Source: Oscillospiraceae bacterium
GTDB lineage: Bacteria > Bacillota > Clostridia > Oscillospirales > Ruminococcaceae
DNA: 64,000 nucleotides
Assembly: GCA_017472735.1 (NCBI GenBank)
Contig: JAFUOD010000006.1
Coordinates: forward strand, 112,553 to 176,552
Reading direction: 5' to 3'
Made by a program: the position numbers and the translations under genes. This document shows, one piece after another, positions 44,828-53,261 of the stretch. The first letter of the stretch is position 1. The number at the start of each line of letters is the position of its first letter. The notes under the pieces were generated by a model. That model was not told the origin of the DNA. It made no database searches and saw only the letters and a list, made by a program, of their open reading frames with translations.

Positions 44828-45230
44828 ACAGCTCTCGGTGTAAAACGCCTTGTGCCGAAGCACCGCTGCTTTTCGGTTTCCGACGCCTTACCCCTCCTTG
44901 GGGAGGGGCAAGGGGTGGGGTTGAAATAGCATCGCGGAGCGATACCTTTAAGCAAGCAAACAAAGGTCAGCCTATCACAGTTATACTATTGCGGTCAGAT
45001 CTGCAGGATTTTTGAAAGAGCCGGGCAGCTGCAAGTGACTTTGGAAGCCTGACGAGGCGGCTTTGTGTGAAGAAATATCTTTTTCATCTTACCAAAGCTT
45101 AGCAGAGCGGCAATGTAGCTTTAGTAGTCAAAGCGCTAAGCTAAGCGTGAGAAAAAAGATAGTAAGGAAGAGGGTTTCCCCCTTTGATAAACAGCTTGCT
45201 TGCTTTTAAACAAAGCTACCCCGCCGGTAG
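44826..45230 (+). mobile_element. RepA element copy 3, preceded by inverted RepC
   Basis: Inverted RepC at 44826-44883, a CCCTCCTTGGGGAGGG hairpin near 44891, then ATCGC gga GCGATACC, left end CTTTAAGCAAGCAAAC (44946 on), the core shared with copy 2 and right end GATAAACAGCTTGCTTGC with TTTTAAAC. The last part mirrors the left end, as terminal inverted repeats would. Fills the gap between CotH and DegV. Confidence 0.8.
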
Positions 45231-45261
45231 GCACGAATTTGCCCTCGCCAAAACAAAAACA

Positions 45262-45324
45262 TTTACAAACCAATAAATTTATGTTATAATGCCTTAGAAC
45301 AAATTGTTGACATGGCAACAATTT
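45262..45324 (+). promoter_or_regulatory. DegV promoter with downstream 9-bp dyad
   Basis: TTTACA (45262-45267), 17 bp, TATAAT (45285-45290). Just after it, AAATTGTTG acatgg CAACAATTT (45301-45324) is a perfect dyad at the expected start of transcription, an operator-like placement. Confidence 0.65.
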
Positions 45325-45351
45325 AAGACAAAATCAGTTAGGAGATTTGTT

Positions 45352-46197
45352 ATGGCTAAAATTAAAGTTACCTGTGACTCGACCTGCGACCTCACAAAAG
45401 AAATTTACGATAAACTGAATGTTTCGGTAATGCCTTTGGGCGTTTATCTGGGCGAGGAGCTTAAGCGTGACGGCGTAACAGCCACCGCACTTGAAATTTT
45501 TGACTATGTTTCAAAAACAGGCGTTTTGCCCAAAACCTCTGCCTGCTCAATTGGTGAATATGCCGATTTCTTTAAGCAGTTTACCGATGAAGGGTGTGAA
45601 GTTATTCACATAAATATCGGCAGTGATCTGTCAGCGTCTCACCAGAATGCACGATTGGCTGCCGAGGAGCTTGAAGGCGTTTACGTCATCGACTCGAAGA
45701 ACCTTTCCTCGGGTTCGGGCCACTTGGTTATTGAGGCTTGCGAGATGGCGCAAAACGGTATGGAAGCCTGCGACATTGCCGCCAAACTTAACGAAATGGT
45801 GCCAAAGCTTGATGTAAGCTTTGTTGTTCAAACGCTCGACTACCTTTATAAAGGCGGAAGATGCTCGGGAGTTGCGGCACTTGGTGCAAACCTTCTTAAA
45901 TTAAGACCCTGTATTGATGTTAAGGACGGCAAGCTTGGCGTTGGCAAAAAGTATCGCGGAAACATAACAAAAACCCTTCGCGATTACATTACCGACAGAC
46001 TTTCGGGCAGAGACGACCTTGACCTTAAAAGAATTTTCATCACGCATTCTCATGCCCCTGCCGAGGTCGTTGCCGAGCTTAAGGAGCTTATTGCCGAACT
46101 CGCACCCTTTGAAGAGATTATTGAGACTGTTGCTGGCTGCACAATTACAAGCCACTGCGGTCCCGACTGCTTGGGCATACTCTTCTTTACAAAGTAA
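45352..46197 (+). CDS. DegV-family fatty-acid-binding protein
   Basis: 281 residues. IKVTCDSTCDLTKEIYDKL, TSACSIGEYADFF, IDSKNLSSGSGHLVIEA, DYLYKGGRCSGVAALGANLLKLRP and SHCGPDCLGILFFTK are DegV/FakB signatures; such proteins present fatty acids to the FakA kinase. FakA is not in the window. ATG at 45352 with TAGGAG upstream. Confidence 0.92.
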   Translation: MAKIKVTCDSTCDLTKEIYDKLNVSVMPLGVYLGEELKRDGVTATALEIFDYVSKTGVLPKTSACSIGEYADFFKQFTDEGCEVIHINIGSDLSASHQNARLAAEELEGVYVIDSKNLSSGSGHLVIEACEMAQNGMEACDIAAKLNEMVPKLDVSFVVQTLDYLYKGGRCSGVAALGANLLKLRPCIDVKDGKLGVGKKYRGNITKTLRDYITDRLSGRDDLDLKRIFITHSHAPAEVVAELKELIAELAPFEEIIETVAGCTITSHCGPDCLGILFFTK

Positions 46198-46205
46198 TAT
46201 AATGA

Positions 46206-46232
46206 TAAAGTCCCTGCTTGGGGACTTTTTGT
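46206..46232 (+). terminator. Terminator of the DegV gene
   Basis: AAAGTCCC tgctt GGGGACTTTTTG, 10 bp after the stop. Confidence 0.85.
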
Positions 46233-46327
46233 TTTTACTATCACTCGATCCATATTTGTAATAACCCACACATTATAGCAAATATGATATACACTATAAG
46301 CAATACAAACGTATTGCAAGGTGCGCT

Positions 46328-46585
46328 ATGTCAAAATTCAAAATACCAACTGTTCCGCCTACAACCAACAAAACCATACGTTTTCCTAACGACTTGATAG
46401 ACAAGACGGAAAATGTAATTTGAGGAAAAGACTGCAATTTTTCGGCATTTGTTATTGCCGCCGTCAAAGCCGCTATCGAAGATCTTGAGGAGAAAATGGA
46501 CAATAAATCAGTTTTTTGGTATCTGCGGGTTATGTCAACAGGTTCGTGTGACATCACACGGACCTGTGGTTTTGCGCCGCAATGA
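46328..46585 (+). pseudogene. Small ribbon-helix-helix-like gene broken by an in-frame TGA
   Basis: Starting at ATG 46328 (AAGGTG upstream) the frame reads MSKFKIPTVPPTTNKTIRFP, then NDLIDKTENVI, TGA at 46421-46423, and continues GKDCNFSAFVIAAVKAAIEDL and EEKMDNK to a stop at 46583. NKTIRFPNDLID and FSAFVIAAVKAAIEDLE look like the strand and helices of YlcI/YnfO-type small DNA-binding proteins common in Clostridia. TGA differs by one base from AGA. A GCAATA/TATTGC dyad sits just upstream (46300-46317). Confidence 0.65.
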
Positions 46586-46636
46586 AATACCTTTTTATCA
46601 ATATTGAATTTTTCGCGGAATTTCGGCAATTACCCC

Positions 46637-46665
46637 TTGACAAATATGACAGAGTGTATTATAAT
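46637..46665 (+). promoter_or_regulatory. Promoter of the ylxM-ffh operon
   Basis: TTGACA (46637-46642), 17 bp, TATAAT (46660-46665). Confidence 0.85.
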
Positions 46666-46731
46666 ATCTGCTGTAAAGTTTTTTAACTTTACATTAATAT
46701 CAACATTTTGTGTTTTAAAAGAAAGGAATGG

Positions 46732-47103
46732 GTGAATATTGTGGCTAAGGATCTGAAATTTGCAGCGCTTTTGGATATTTACGGCGGTATGCTTACCGAC
46801 AAGCAGAGGGAAGTTTTAGACCTTTATTACAACGAAGATCTCTCCCTTTCTGAAATTGCAGCCAATGAAGAGATTTCCCGTCAGGGCGTAAGAGATTCGA
46901 TCAAGCGCGGCGAGGAAGCTATTTTGGAATTGGACGAGAAGATCGGCGTTACCGAGCTTTTGAAAAAGTATGACATTCTTTTAGAAAGTGTCAAGGCTCA
47001 GTGCGACGTGATCATTGCCGACTGCAGATCGTATACAACCACCAAGAGCGTTATTGAAAAGCTCGAAAAGATAAAGAGTGAAATCGACTCTACTCACCGC
47101 TGA
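46732..47103 (+). CDS. ylxM: YlxM-family helix-turn-helix protein
   Basis: 123 residues. LLDIYGGMLTDKQREVLDLY, NEDLSLSEIAANEEISRQGV and RDSIKRGE are the YlxM sigma-4-like helix-turn-helix; the gene precedes ffh in most Firmicutes and is thought to affect SRP expression. GTG at 46732 with AAAGGA 6 nt upstream; GTG at 46741 is an alternative. Confidence 0.9.
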   Translation: MNIVAKDLKFAALLDIYGGMLTDKQREVLDLYYNEDLSLSEIAANEEISRQGVRDSIKRGEEAILELDEKIGVTELLKKYDILLESVKAQCDVIIADCRSYTTTKSVIEKLEKIKSEIDSTHR

Positions 47104-47117
47104 AAGGATTTTGTTTA

Positions 47118-48488
47118 ATGGCGTTTGAGGGATTAAGCGAAAAGCTGAACGGCGTTTTTAAACGCCTTAAGTCTCATGGCAGACTCACCGAGGCAGATGT
47201 TAAAGCCTCGATGAAAGAGGTGCGAATGGCACTGCTCGAGGCTGACGTAAGCTATAAGGTCGTTAAAGACTTTGTTGCCAAGGTTACCGAGCGTTCGGTT
47301 GGCGTCGACGTGCTGGAAAGCCTCACCCCTGCACAGCAGGTTATTAAAATTGTAAACGAAGAACTGATTGCCTTAATGGGCGAATCAAACTCGAAGATTA
47401 ACTTCCCAAGCAAGCCGCCCTGCGTTATTATGATGTGCGGACTTCAGGGCAGCGGTAAAACAACACACGCTGCCAAGCTTGCGAAATATTTTAAAGCGCA
47501 GGATAAAAGACCTCTTTTAGTAGGCTGTGACATTTACCGCCCTGCCGCTATCGACCAGTTAAAGGTTGTTGGCGAGCGTGCAGGCGTGCCTGTTTTTGAG
47601 CTGGGACAGATAGACCCCCGCGAAATTGCACGCAAGGCGTTAGCGCACGCTAAGGACCACGGTAACGATATAGTTATTCTTGATACTGCTGGCCGACTTC
47701 ATATTGATGAAGAGCTTATGCAGGAACTGGAAGATATTAAAGAGATAGCAAACCCAAGCGAAATTATTTTGGTTGTTGACGCTATGACCGGTCAGGACGC
47801 TGTTAACGTTGCAAAGAGCTTTGACGAAACTCTTAGCATCGACTCGGTAATTTTAACAAAGCTCGATTCTGACACCCGAGGCGGTGCGGCACTCTCGGTT
47901 TTGGCAGTAACAGGCAAGCCTATTAAGTTTGTTGGTATGGGCGAAAAGCTCGACGAGTTCGAGGTGTTCCACCCCGAACGTATGGCTTCACGAATTTTAG
48001 GCATGGGCGATATGCTCACCCTCATCGAGAAGGCATCGACCACCATTGATGAACGCGAAGCCGAAAAAATGGCAAAGAAGCTTGAATCGGGCGGCTTTGA
48101 CCTTAACGACCTTTTGGACCAGATGCGTCAGATAAGAAAAATGGGTTCTATCCGTTCTCTTATCTCAATGCTTCCCGGCGCTAATCAGATCGACGAGAAC
48201 GCAATAGACGAGCGTCAGGTGCCAAGAACGGAAGCTATCATTTTGTCGATGACACCGGCTGAACGTGCAAAGCCCTCGCTTATAAACCCTGCACGAAAGA
48301 GAAGGATCGCCGCAGGCTCGGGCACAAGGGTTGAAGACGTTAACCGCCTTTTAAAGCAGTATGAACAGATGCAGAAGATGATGAAGCAGATGGGCATTAC
48401 AGGCTCGGGCAGAAACGGCAAGGGCAAACGCAAAAAAATGCCCGCATTCTCGAAGGACTTTATGAAAGGCCTTGAAAACTTTAAGTAA
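47118..48488 (+). CDS. ffh: Signal recognition particle protein Ffh
   Basis: 456 residues. GTPase of SRP that takes nascent membrane proteins to FtsY. N domain, G domain with CGLQGSGKTTHAAKLA, DTAGRL, TKLDSDTRGGAALS and GMGEKLDEFEVF, then the Met-rich M domain (about 300-450; LDQMRQIRKMGSI, EQMQKMMKQMG). RBS GAAAGGA. Confidence 0.97.
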   Translation: MAFEGLSEKLNGVFKRLKSHGRLTEADVKASMKEVRMALLEADVSYKVVKDFVAKVTERSVGVDVLESLTPAQQVIKIVNEELIALMGESNSKINFPSKPPCVIMMCGLQGSGKTTHAAKLAKYFKAQDKRPLLVGCDIYRPAAIDQLKVVGERAGVPVFELGQIDPREIARKALAHAKDHGNDIVILDTAGRLHIDEELMQELEDIKEIANPSEIILVVDAMTGQDAVNVAKSFDETLSIDSVILTKLDSDTRGGAALSVLAVTGKPIKFVGMGEKLDEFEVFHPERMASRILGMGDMLTLIEKASTTIDEREAEKMAKKLESGGFDLNDLLDQMRQIRKMGSIRSLISMLPGANQIDENAIDERQVPRTEAIILSMTPAERAKPSLINPARKRRIAAGSGTRVEDVNRLLKQYEQMQKMMKQMGITGSGRNGKGKRKKMPAFSKDFMKGLENFK

Positions 48489-48555
48489 TTAACCAAAAAG
48501 CCAAAAGCCAAATGGTTAATATATAATCAAAATTAAATTCGGAGGTGAATTTAAC

Positions 48556-48798
48556 ATGGCAGTAAAGATCAGACTCAGAAGAATCGGTGCTAAGAAGGCT
48601 CCTTTCTACAGAATCGTTGTTGCTGATTCGAGATATCCCAGAGACGGTCGTTTTATCGAAGAAATCGGTTACTATGATCCTACCACCGAGCCCACCACCC
48701 TTAAGGTAGACGCTGAAAAGGTTCAGAAGTGGGTTTCTACCGGTGCACAGCCTACCGATACCGTTAAGGCAATCTTCAAGAAGAACGGCGTTCTTTAA
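48556..48798 (+). CDS. rpsP: 30S ribosomal protein S16
   Basis: 80 residues. [20 protein letters not shown] and [20 protein letters not shown] are diagnostic. RBS GGAGGTG. Follows ffh as in other Firmicutes. Confidence 0.97.
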   Translation: MAVKIRLRRIGAKKAPFYRIVVADSRYPRDGRFIEEIGYYDPTTEPTTLKVDAEKVQKWVSTGAQPTDTVKAIFKKNGVL

Positions 48799-48815
48799 TC
48801 TTAAGTGATTTTAAG

Positions 48816-48857
48816 TCAGCAAGGCGGCCTCTTATTTCCCCTAACAAGCCTTGCTGA
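48816..48857 (+). other. Long-loop hairpin between rpsP and khpA
   Basis: TCAGCAAGGC pairs exactly with GCCTTGCTGA across a 22-base loop. No T run follows. May stabilise or process the mRNA. Confidence 0.5.
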
Positions 48858-48905
48858 TTAACTTGAAGAAAAGCGATTTGGGGTTAATTTTTAAGGAGAT
48901 TGGCT

Positions 48906-49139
48906 ATGACAGAGCTTTTAAAAACAATTGTATCCGGCCTCGTTGAGGATAAAGACGCTATTGAAGTTATTAAGGATGAGCCCAACGACGAAGGCGTTGT
49001 TGTATATCATCTTCACGTTGCGGCTGACGACATGGGCAGAGTTATCGGCAAGCAGGGCAGAATTGCCAAGGCTATAAGAACCGTAATGCGTGCCGCAGCT
49101 ACCAAGGCAAACGAGAAGATAATGGTTGAGATCGACTGA
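48906..49139 (+). CDS. khpA: KH-domain RNA-binding protein KhpA
   Basis: 77 residues with a KH fold and the RNA-binding loop GRVIGKQGRIAKAIRTVMRA. Works with KhpB in RNA binding and cell division/elongation control. ATG at 48906 with AAGGAG 8 nt upstream. Usual neighbour of rpsP and rimM. Confidence 0.93.
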   Translation: MTELLKTIVSGLVEDKDAIEVIKDEPNDEGVVVYHLHVAADDMGRVIGKQGRIAKAIRTVMRAAATKANEKIMVEID

Positions 49140-49153
49140 TCTTGATCGCACAG

Positions 49154-49180
49154 CAGCTCAAGCAAATTGAGCTGTTTTTT
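49154..49180 (+). terminator. Terminator after khpA
   Basis: CAGCTCAA gcaaa TTGAGCTG followed by TTTTTTG. Confidence 0.85.
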
Positions 49181-49215
49181 GTTTATGAAACCTGATGCTT
49201 ATGCATTGATAATAT

Positions 49216-49263
49216 ATCCCTCCGACGCCTTCGGCGTCACCTCCCTTTACGAAAAGGGAGGCT
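49216..49263 (-). repeat. Inverted RepB copy between khpA and rimM
   Basis: Reversed order of the plan: TCCCTCC, stem GACGCC ttc GGCGTC, then ACCTCCCTTT acg AAAAGGGAGGC. Confidence 0.75.
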
Positions 49264-49295
49264 TAATATAAAGATAACTAAACGAGGAAATCAAA

Positions 49296-49793
49296 ATGGT
49301 AAAATATCTTGAGATCGGGCAGATAGTTTCAACTCACGGCATAAAGGGCGAGGTAAGAGTTCAGCCGTGGTGCGACAGCCCCGAATATTTCTGCAAATTT
49401 AAAACACTTTATAATAAAGACGGCTTAAAAAGCTATAAAATGATGCTTTCACGCCCTCACGGCAACATGGTAATTGCAAAGATCGAGGGTGTTGACACCG
49501 TTGAAGCCGCACAGGCTTTGCGAAACCGCATATTATATATGGACAGAGAGGACGCAAAGCTGCCCGAAGGGTCGTACTTTGTTGCCGATCTGATCGGGCT
49601 TGAGGTTTTTGACGAGCAGGGCAAGTGCTATGGCAAAATAAACGACGTTTTAAAGACAGGCGCCAACGACGTTTATGAAATTAAGAATGACGAAAAGTTA
49701 TATTATATCCCTGCTATACCCTCTGTAATACTTGAAACCGATATTGAGGGCGGAAAAATGGTAATCTGGCCGATGGAGGGACTGTTTGAATGA
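49296..49793 (+). CDS. rimM: 16S rRNA processing protein RimM
   Basis: 165 residues. Two beta barrels: EIGQIVSTHGIKGEVRVQPW and FVADLIGLEVFDEQGKCYGK with PAIPSVI. Helps 30S head assembly. Its TGA overlaps the trmD ATG. Confidence 0.94.
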   Translation: MVKYLEIGQIVSTHGIKGEVRVQPWCDSPEYFCKFKTLYNKDGLKSYKMMLSRPHGNMVIAKIEGVDTVEAAQALRNRILYMDREDAKLPEGSYFVADLIGLEVFDEQGKCYGKINDVLKTGANDVYEIKNDEKLYYIPAIPSVILETDIEGGKMVIWPMEGLFE

Positions 49794-50548
49794 GAATTGA
49801 CATTGCAACCCTCTTCCCTGATGTGTGTGAGACTTACCTGAGCCAAAGCATTGTCGGCAGAGCACGAGCCAAAGGCACATTCGAGCTTTATTGCCACCAA
49901 ATTCGCGACTGGGCGTTTGATAAGCACCACCGTGTTGACGACACACCTTACAGCGAGCGTCAGGGTATGCTGTTAATGGCAGAGCCTATTTATCGCTGCT
50001 TTTTAGAGGTTAAAGGCGAGCGCAAGCCTCACGTTATCTATATGTCGCCAAAGGGCAAGACCTTAACGCAAAAAAGATGCGTTGAACTTTCGAAATTAGA
50101 GGATATTTTCATTCTCTGTGGGCATTATGAGGGTGTTGACCAGCGAGTTTTAGATAAAATTGTCGACGAGGAGATCTCTATCGGTGATTATGTTTTAACG
50201 GGCGGTGAGCTTCCCGCAATGGTTTTGGTCGATTCGGTTGTAAGAATGCTTGAAGGCACACTTTCTCAGCCCGATTGTTACGAGGACGAAAGCCACTTTA
50301 ACGGGCTTTTAGAGTATCCTCAGTATACCCGACCCGAGGTTTGGGAGGGCGAGCGCGTGCCCGAGATACTTTTATCGGGACACCATGCAAATATAATGAA
50401 ATGGCGCCGCATGAAATCGCTTGAAGAGACCTATTTAAAGCGCCCCGAGCTTTTGAAAACTGCCGAGCTTGACGATGCTGACCGCGCAGTTTTATCGGAG
50501 ATTACGGCGAGATATGAAGAAAACCCGAAGTTTTTTGGCGGTGAATAG
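49790..50548 (+). CDS. trmD: tRNA (guanine-N1)-methyltransferase TrmD
   Basis: 252 residues. Methylates G37. SPOUT knot signatures: MRIDIATLFPDVCETYLSQS, DDTPYSERQGMLLMAEPIY, HYEGVDQRVLDKIVDEEISI and GDYVLTGGELPAMV. ATG overlaps rimM by 4 nt. Confidence 0.96.
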   Translation: MRIDIATLFPDVCETYLSQSIVGRARAKGTFELYCHQIRDWAFDKHHRVDDTPYSERQGMLLMAEPIYRCFLEVKGERKPHVIYMSPKGKTLTQKRCVELSKLEDIFILCGHYEGVDQRVLDKIVDEEISIGDYVLTGGELPAMVLVDSVVRMLEGTLSQPDCYEDESHFNGLLEYPQYTRPEVWEGERVPEILLSGHHANIMKWRRMKSLEETYLKRPELLKTAELDDADRAVLSEITARYEENPKFFGGE

Positions 50549-50686
50549 CCTTTACGTTTGTTTACATTGCTTTTAAATGCTAAAAACTATTAGGGATTTT
50601 GCACAATTAAATTCGCTCCGCTTTAGTCATTAATAAGCATAAAGCAGAAATTTAGCCCAAAAGCCGATTTTAGGCATAATTGTTTG

Positions 50687-50715
50687 TTGACTAAGGCAAA
50701 TTTACTTTGTATACT
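50687..50715 (+). promoter_or_regulatory. Promoter of ptsH
   Basis: TTGACT (50687-50692), 17 bp, TATACT (50710-50715). The rest of 50549-50686 shows nothing else. Confidence 0.7.
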
Positions 50716-50773
50716 TAAGACAGTTAAGCTGGCAGTTATGCCTATTGTTTGATTTTGAAATGGAGAGAATAAA

Positions 50774-51040
50774 ATGTTCGTAAAAGATGTAGTAGTTAAG
50801 AATCAGGTTGGTTTGCACGCTCGTCCCGCTACCTTCTTCATCCAGAAGGCTAACGAATTCAAGTCCAGCATTTGGGTTGAAAAGGAAGAGAGAAGAGTAA
50901 ACGGCAAGAGCCTTTTGGGCGTTTTGTCCTTGGGTATCATCGGCGGCACCAACATCAGAATCATTGCTGACGGCGCTGACGAAGTTGCTGCAGTAAGCGA
51001 CCTTGTAACCCTTATCGAAAGCGAATTTGTTGAAGAATAA
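50774..51040 (+). CDS. ptsH: HPr phosphocarrier protein
   Basis: 88 residues. His15 in GLHARPA receives phosphate from enzyme I; Ser46 in NGKSLLGVLSLG is the HPr-kinase site, so both transport and carbon catabolite control are possible. Single gene with own promoter and terminator, not next to ptsI. Confidence 0.93.
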   Translation: MFVKDVVVKNQVGLHARPATFFIQKANEFKSSIWVEKEERRVNGKSLLGVLSLGIIGGTNIRIIADGADEVAAVSDLVTLIESEFVEE

Positions 51041-51070
51041 TCTTTAACATCAAACATTTTTTAAGCTTAT

Positions 51071-51108
51071 AAACGGCTGATGAAATGCTCATCGGCCGTT
51101 TATTTTTT
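51071..51108 (+). terminator. Terminator of ptsH
   Basis: AAACGGCTGATGA aatgc TCATCGGCCGTTT then ATTTTTT. The rest of 51109-51338 is AT-rich and holds a TATAAT at 51244 without a clear -35. Confidence 0.85.
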
Positions 51109-51338
51109 GAATTTTTGCCAAAAATAATGGCTTTTTTCAACGCTTTTTCGCTACGTTGGTAATTCTGTATAAAAAATGTTATGAATTTTTGTTATCTTAA
51201 CAATTTATTAACACATTTGCCGAAAAAATATGTTACAATTTGTTATAATTGATGAATATGTAGGGGCGCTTGTCCCAAGTGTTCGGCAAAACAAACATAA
51301 TGACAAAAAACTATACTGTAATGTAGGGAGAAAAACAA

Positions 51339-52427
51339 ATGTCTAACAGATTGTTCCAGGGAATCGTTCATCAAATGGTTGATACCATTGGCTGTGAAAT
51401 CGGCGTTATCGACGAAAGCTCTACCGTTGTTGCCTGCTCGGACCAAAGCAAGCTTGGCACAGTAAACGAATACGTTTCGCTTGATATGAACGACTCGTTC
51501 GATTTCTTCATTCGCGACGGATATACATACAAGCCCTTCGGCTCGGCAAAGCCCAAGGCAGAATATGCCGTTTTTGTTGAAGGAACCGACGAGACCGCTT
51601 ACAGATACGCTTCAATGCTGTCTATCACTCTTGCAAGCTTGCAGCAGTTCTATGATGAAAAGTATGACAGAAACAACTTTATTAAAAATGTTGTTTTAGA
51701 TAACGTTCTCCCCGGCGACATTCAAATCAAAGCGCGCGAGCTTCACTTTAATCAGGATGTAAGCCGTGTTGTATTCTTAATAAGAATCCTTTCTTCTAAC
51801 GAGGTTTCGGCATTCGATGTTATTCAGAACCTCTTCCCCGACAAGAACAAGGACTTTGTTTTCAACATTACAGAATCAGACGTTATTTTAATAAAAGAAG
51901 TTCGCCACGGAATTGAGCTTAGCGACCTTGAAAAGCTTGCGTTCTCTATTTCCGATACTCTTTCGGGCGAATTTTACACCAAGGTAAACATCGGTATAGG
52001 CACCGTTGTTGACACTGTAAGAAGCCTTGCGGTCTCGTTTAAAGAGGCTCAGATCGCTCTCGAGGTCGGCAAGGTATTCGACACCGACAAGACTATAATT
52101 TCTTACGAGAATTTGGGCATTGCAAGACTTATCTATCACCTGCCCACCACCCTTTGTGAGACCTTCTTAAGAGAAGTTTTCAAAAAAGGCTCGATCGAAT
52201 CTCTGGATCAGGAGACCTTGTTCACCATTCAGAAGTTCTTTGAAAACAACTTAAACGTTTCGGAAACATCGAGAAAGCTCTTTGTTCACAGAAACACCCT
52301 TGTGTACCGCCTCGAGAAAATCAAGAAGCTTACCGGCCTTGACCTAAGAGAGTTTGACCACGCAATCATCTTTAAAATTGCTCTCATGGTAAAGAAATAT
52401 CTTTCCTCTAATCCTGTTAAGTTCTGA
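51339..52427 (+). CDS. CdaR/PucR-type transcriptional regulator
   Basis: 362 residues. N-terminal sensor-like part (QMVDTIGCEIGVIDESSTVV), a GGDEF-related middle (about 150-240, NIGIGTVVDTVRSLAVSFKEAQIAL) and the C-terminal helix-turn-helix of the PucR/CdaR group (ETLFTIQKFFENNLNVSETS, RKLFVHRNTLVYRLEKI). Ligand unknown. RBS GTAGGGAG. Stands alone before ftsEX. Confidence 0.85.
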   Translation: MSNRLFQGIVHQMVDTIGCEIGVIDESSTVVACSDQSKLGTVNEYVSLDMNDSFDFFIRDGYTYKPFGSAKPKAEYAVFVEGTDETAYRYASMLSITLASLQQFYDEKYDRNNFIKNVVLDNVLPGDIQIKARELHFNQDVSRVVFLIRILSSNEVSAFDVIQNLFPDKNKDFVFNITESDVILIKEVRHGIELSDLEKLAFSISDTLSGEFYTKVNIGIGTVVDTVRSLAVSFKEAQIALEVGKVFDTDKTIISYENLGIARLIYHLPTTLCETFLREVFKKGSIESLDQETLFTIQKFFENNLNVSETSRKLFVHRNTLVYRLEKIKKLTGLDLREFDHAIIFKIALMVKKYLSSNPVKF

Positions 52428-52472
52428 TTGCTCTGAATTACGCGACATTCAAGAAATTATGACCAAACACTT

Positions 52473-52507
52473 AAAAAGAGCAAAATGATAAAGTTTTGCT
52501 CTTTTTT
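52473..52507 (+). terminator. Terminator of the CdaR-type gene
   Basis: AAAAAGAGCAAAA tgataaag TTTTGCTCTTTTTT. Confidence 0.88.
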
Positions 52508-52574
52508 GTCCAATAAGACATTAAAAAACCCATAATCTAACAACTCTTTTTCAGCTATAAAACCGGAGGAAGAA

Positions 52575-53261
52575 ATGGTCGAATTACGCAACGTATCTTA
52601 TACATATCCAAACGGTCAAAAAGCGCTTGACCATGTTAATTTAAAGCTTAACGACGGCGAATTTGCCTTTGTTGTGGGCAACTCGGGTGCAGGTAAGTCT
52701 ACGCTTATCAAGCTTTTGCTTAAAGAGCTTACTGCGACCGAGGGCGAGGTTTATGTAAACGGCTATAACCTTAACAAAATCAAAAAGCGCAAGATACCTC
52801 ATTTAAGAAGAACTATCGGTGTGGTTTTTCAGGATTTCAGACTGATACCCAACCTTACCGTTTATGATAATATCGCTTTTGCTTTGCGTGTTATCGACGC
52901 TCCGCAGAAGTATATCCGCACCCGTGTGCCTTATGTTATAAGCTTAGTAGGTTTAACCAGCAAGGCAAAATCCTATCCAAGCGACCTTTCGGGCGGTGAG
53001 CAGCAGCGTGTTGCTTTGGCGCGCGCCTTGGTCAACGACCCCAAGCTTATTATTGCGGACGAGCCCACCGGCAACGTTGACCCCGCAAGAAGCTATGAGA
53101 TAGTTGACCTTTTAAAAGCGATAAACGAGTGCGGCACAACAGTTTTAATGGTTACTCACCAGCACGAGCTTATCAGATACTTCGGCGGACGAATTATCAA
53201 CATCAACACCGGCTCGGTAGTGTTTGACGAAGTTATAGGAGGCGCAGATGAGATTCAATAG
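52575..53261 (+). CDS. ftsE: Cell division ATP-binding protein FtsE
   Basis: 228 residues. Walker [14 protein letters not shown] loop [16 protein letters not shown], signature LSGGEQQR, Walker [15 protein letters not shown] and H loop VTHQHE. Pairs with FtsX to drive cell-wall hydrolases. RBS GGAGGAAG. Overlaps ftsX by 14 nt. Confidence 0.95.
   Translation: MVELRNVSYTYPNGQKALDHVNLKLNDGEFAFVVGNSGAGKSTLIKLLLKELTATEGEVYVNGYNLNKIKKRKIPHLRRTIGVVFQDFRLIPNLTVYDNIAFALRVIDAPQKYIRTRVPYVISLVGLTSKAKSYPSDLSGGEQQRVALARALVNDPKLIIADEPTGNVDPARSYEIVDLLKAINECGTTVLMVTHQHELIRYFGGRIININTGSVVFDEVIGGADEIQ

Noticed and set aside
46294-46629. 111-codon minus-strand frame beginning with TTG
   Set aside because: Antisense to the broken ribbon-helix-helix-like gene and overlaps the ylxM promoter region; the plus frame has better protein character.
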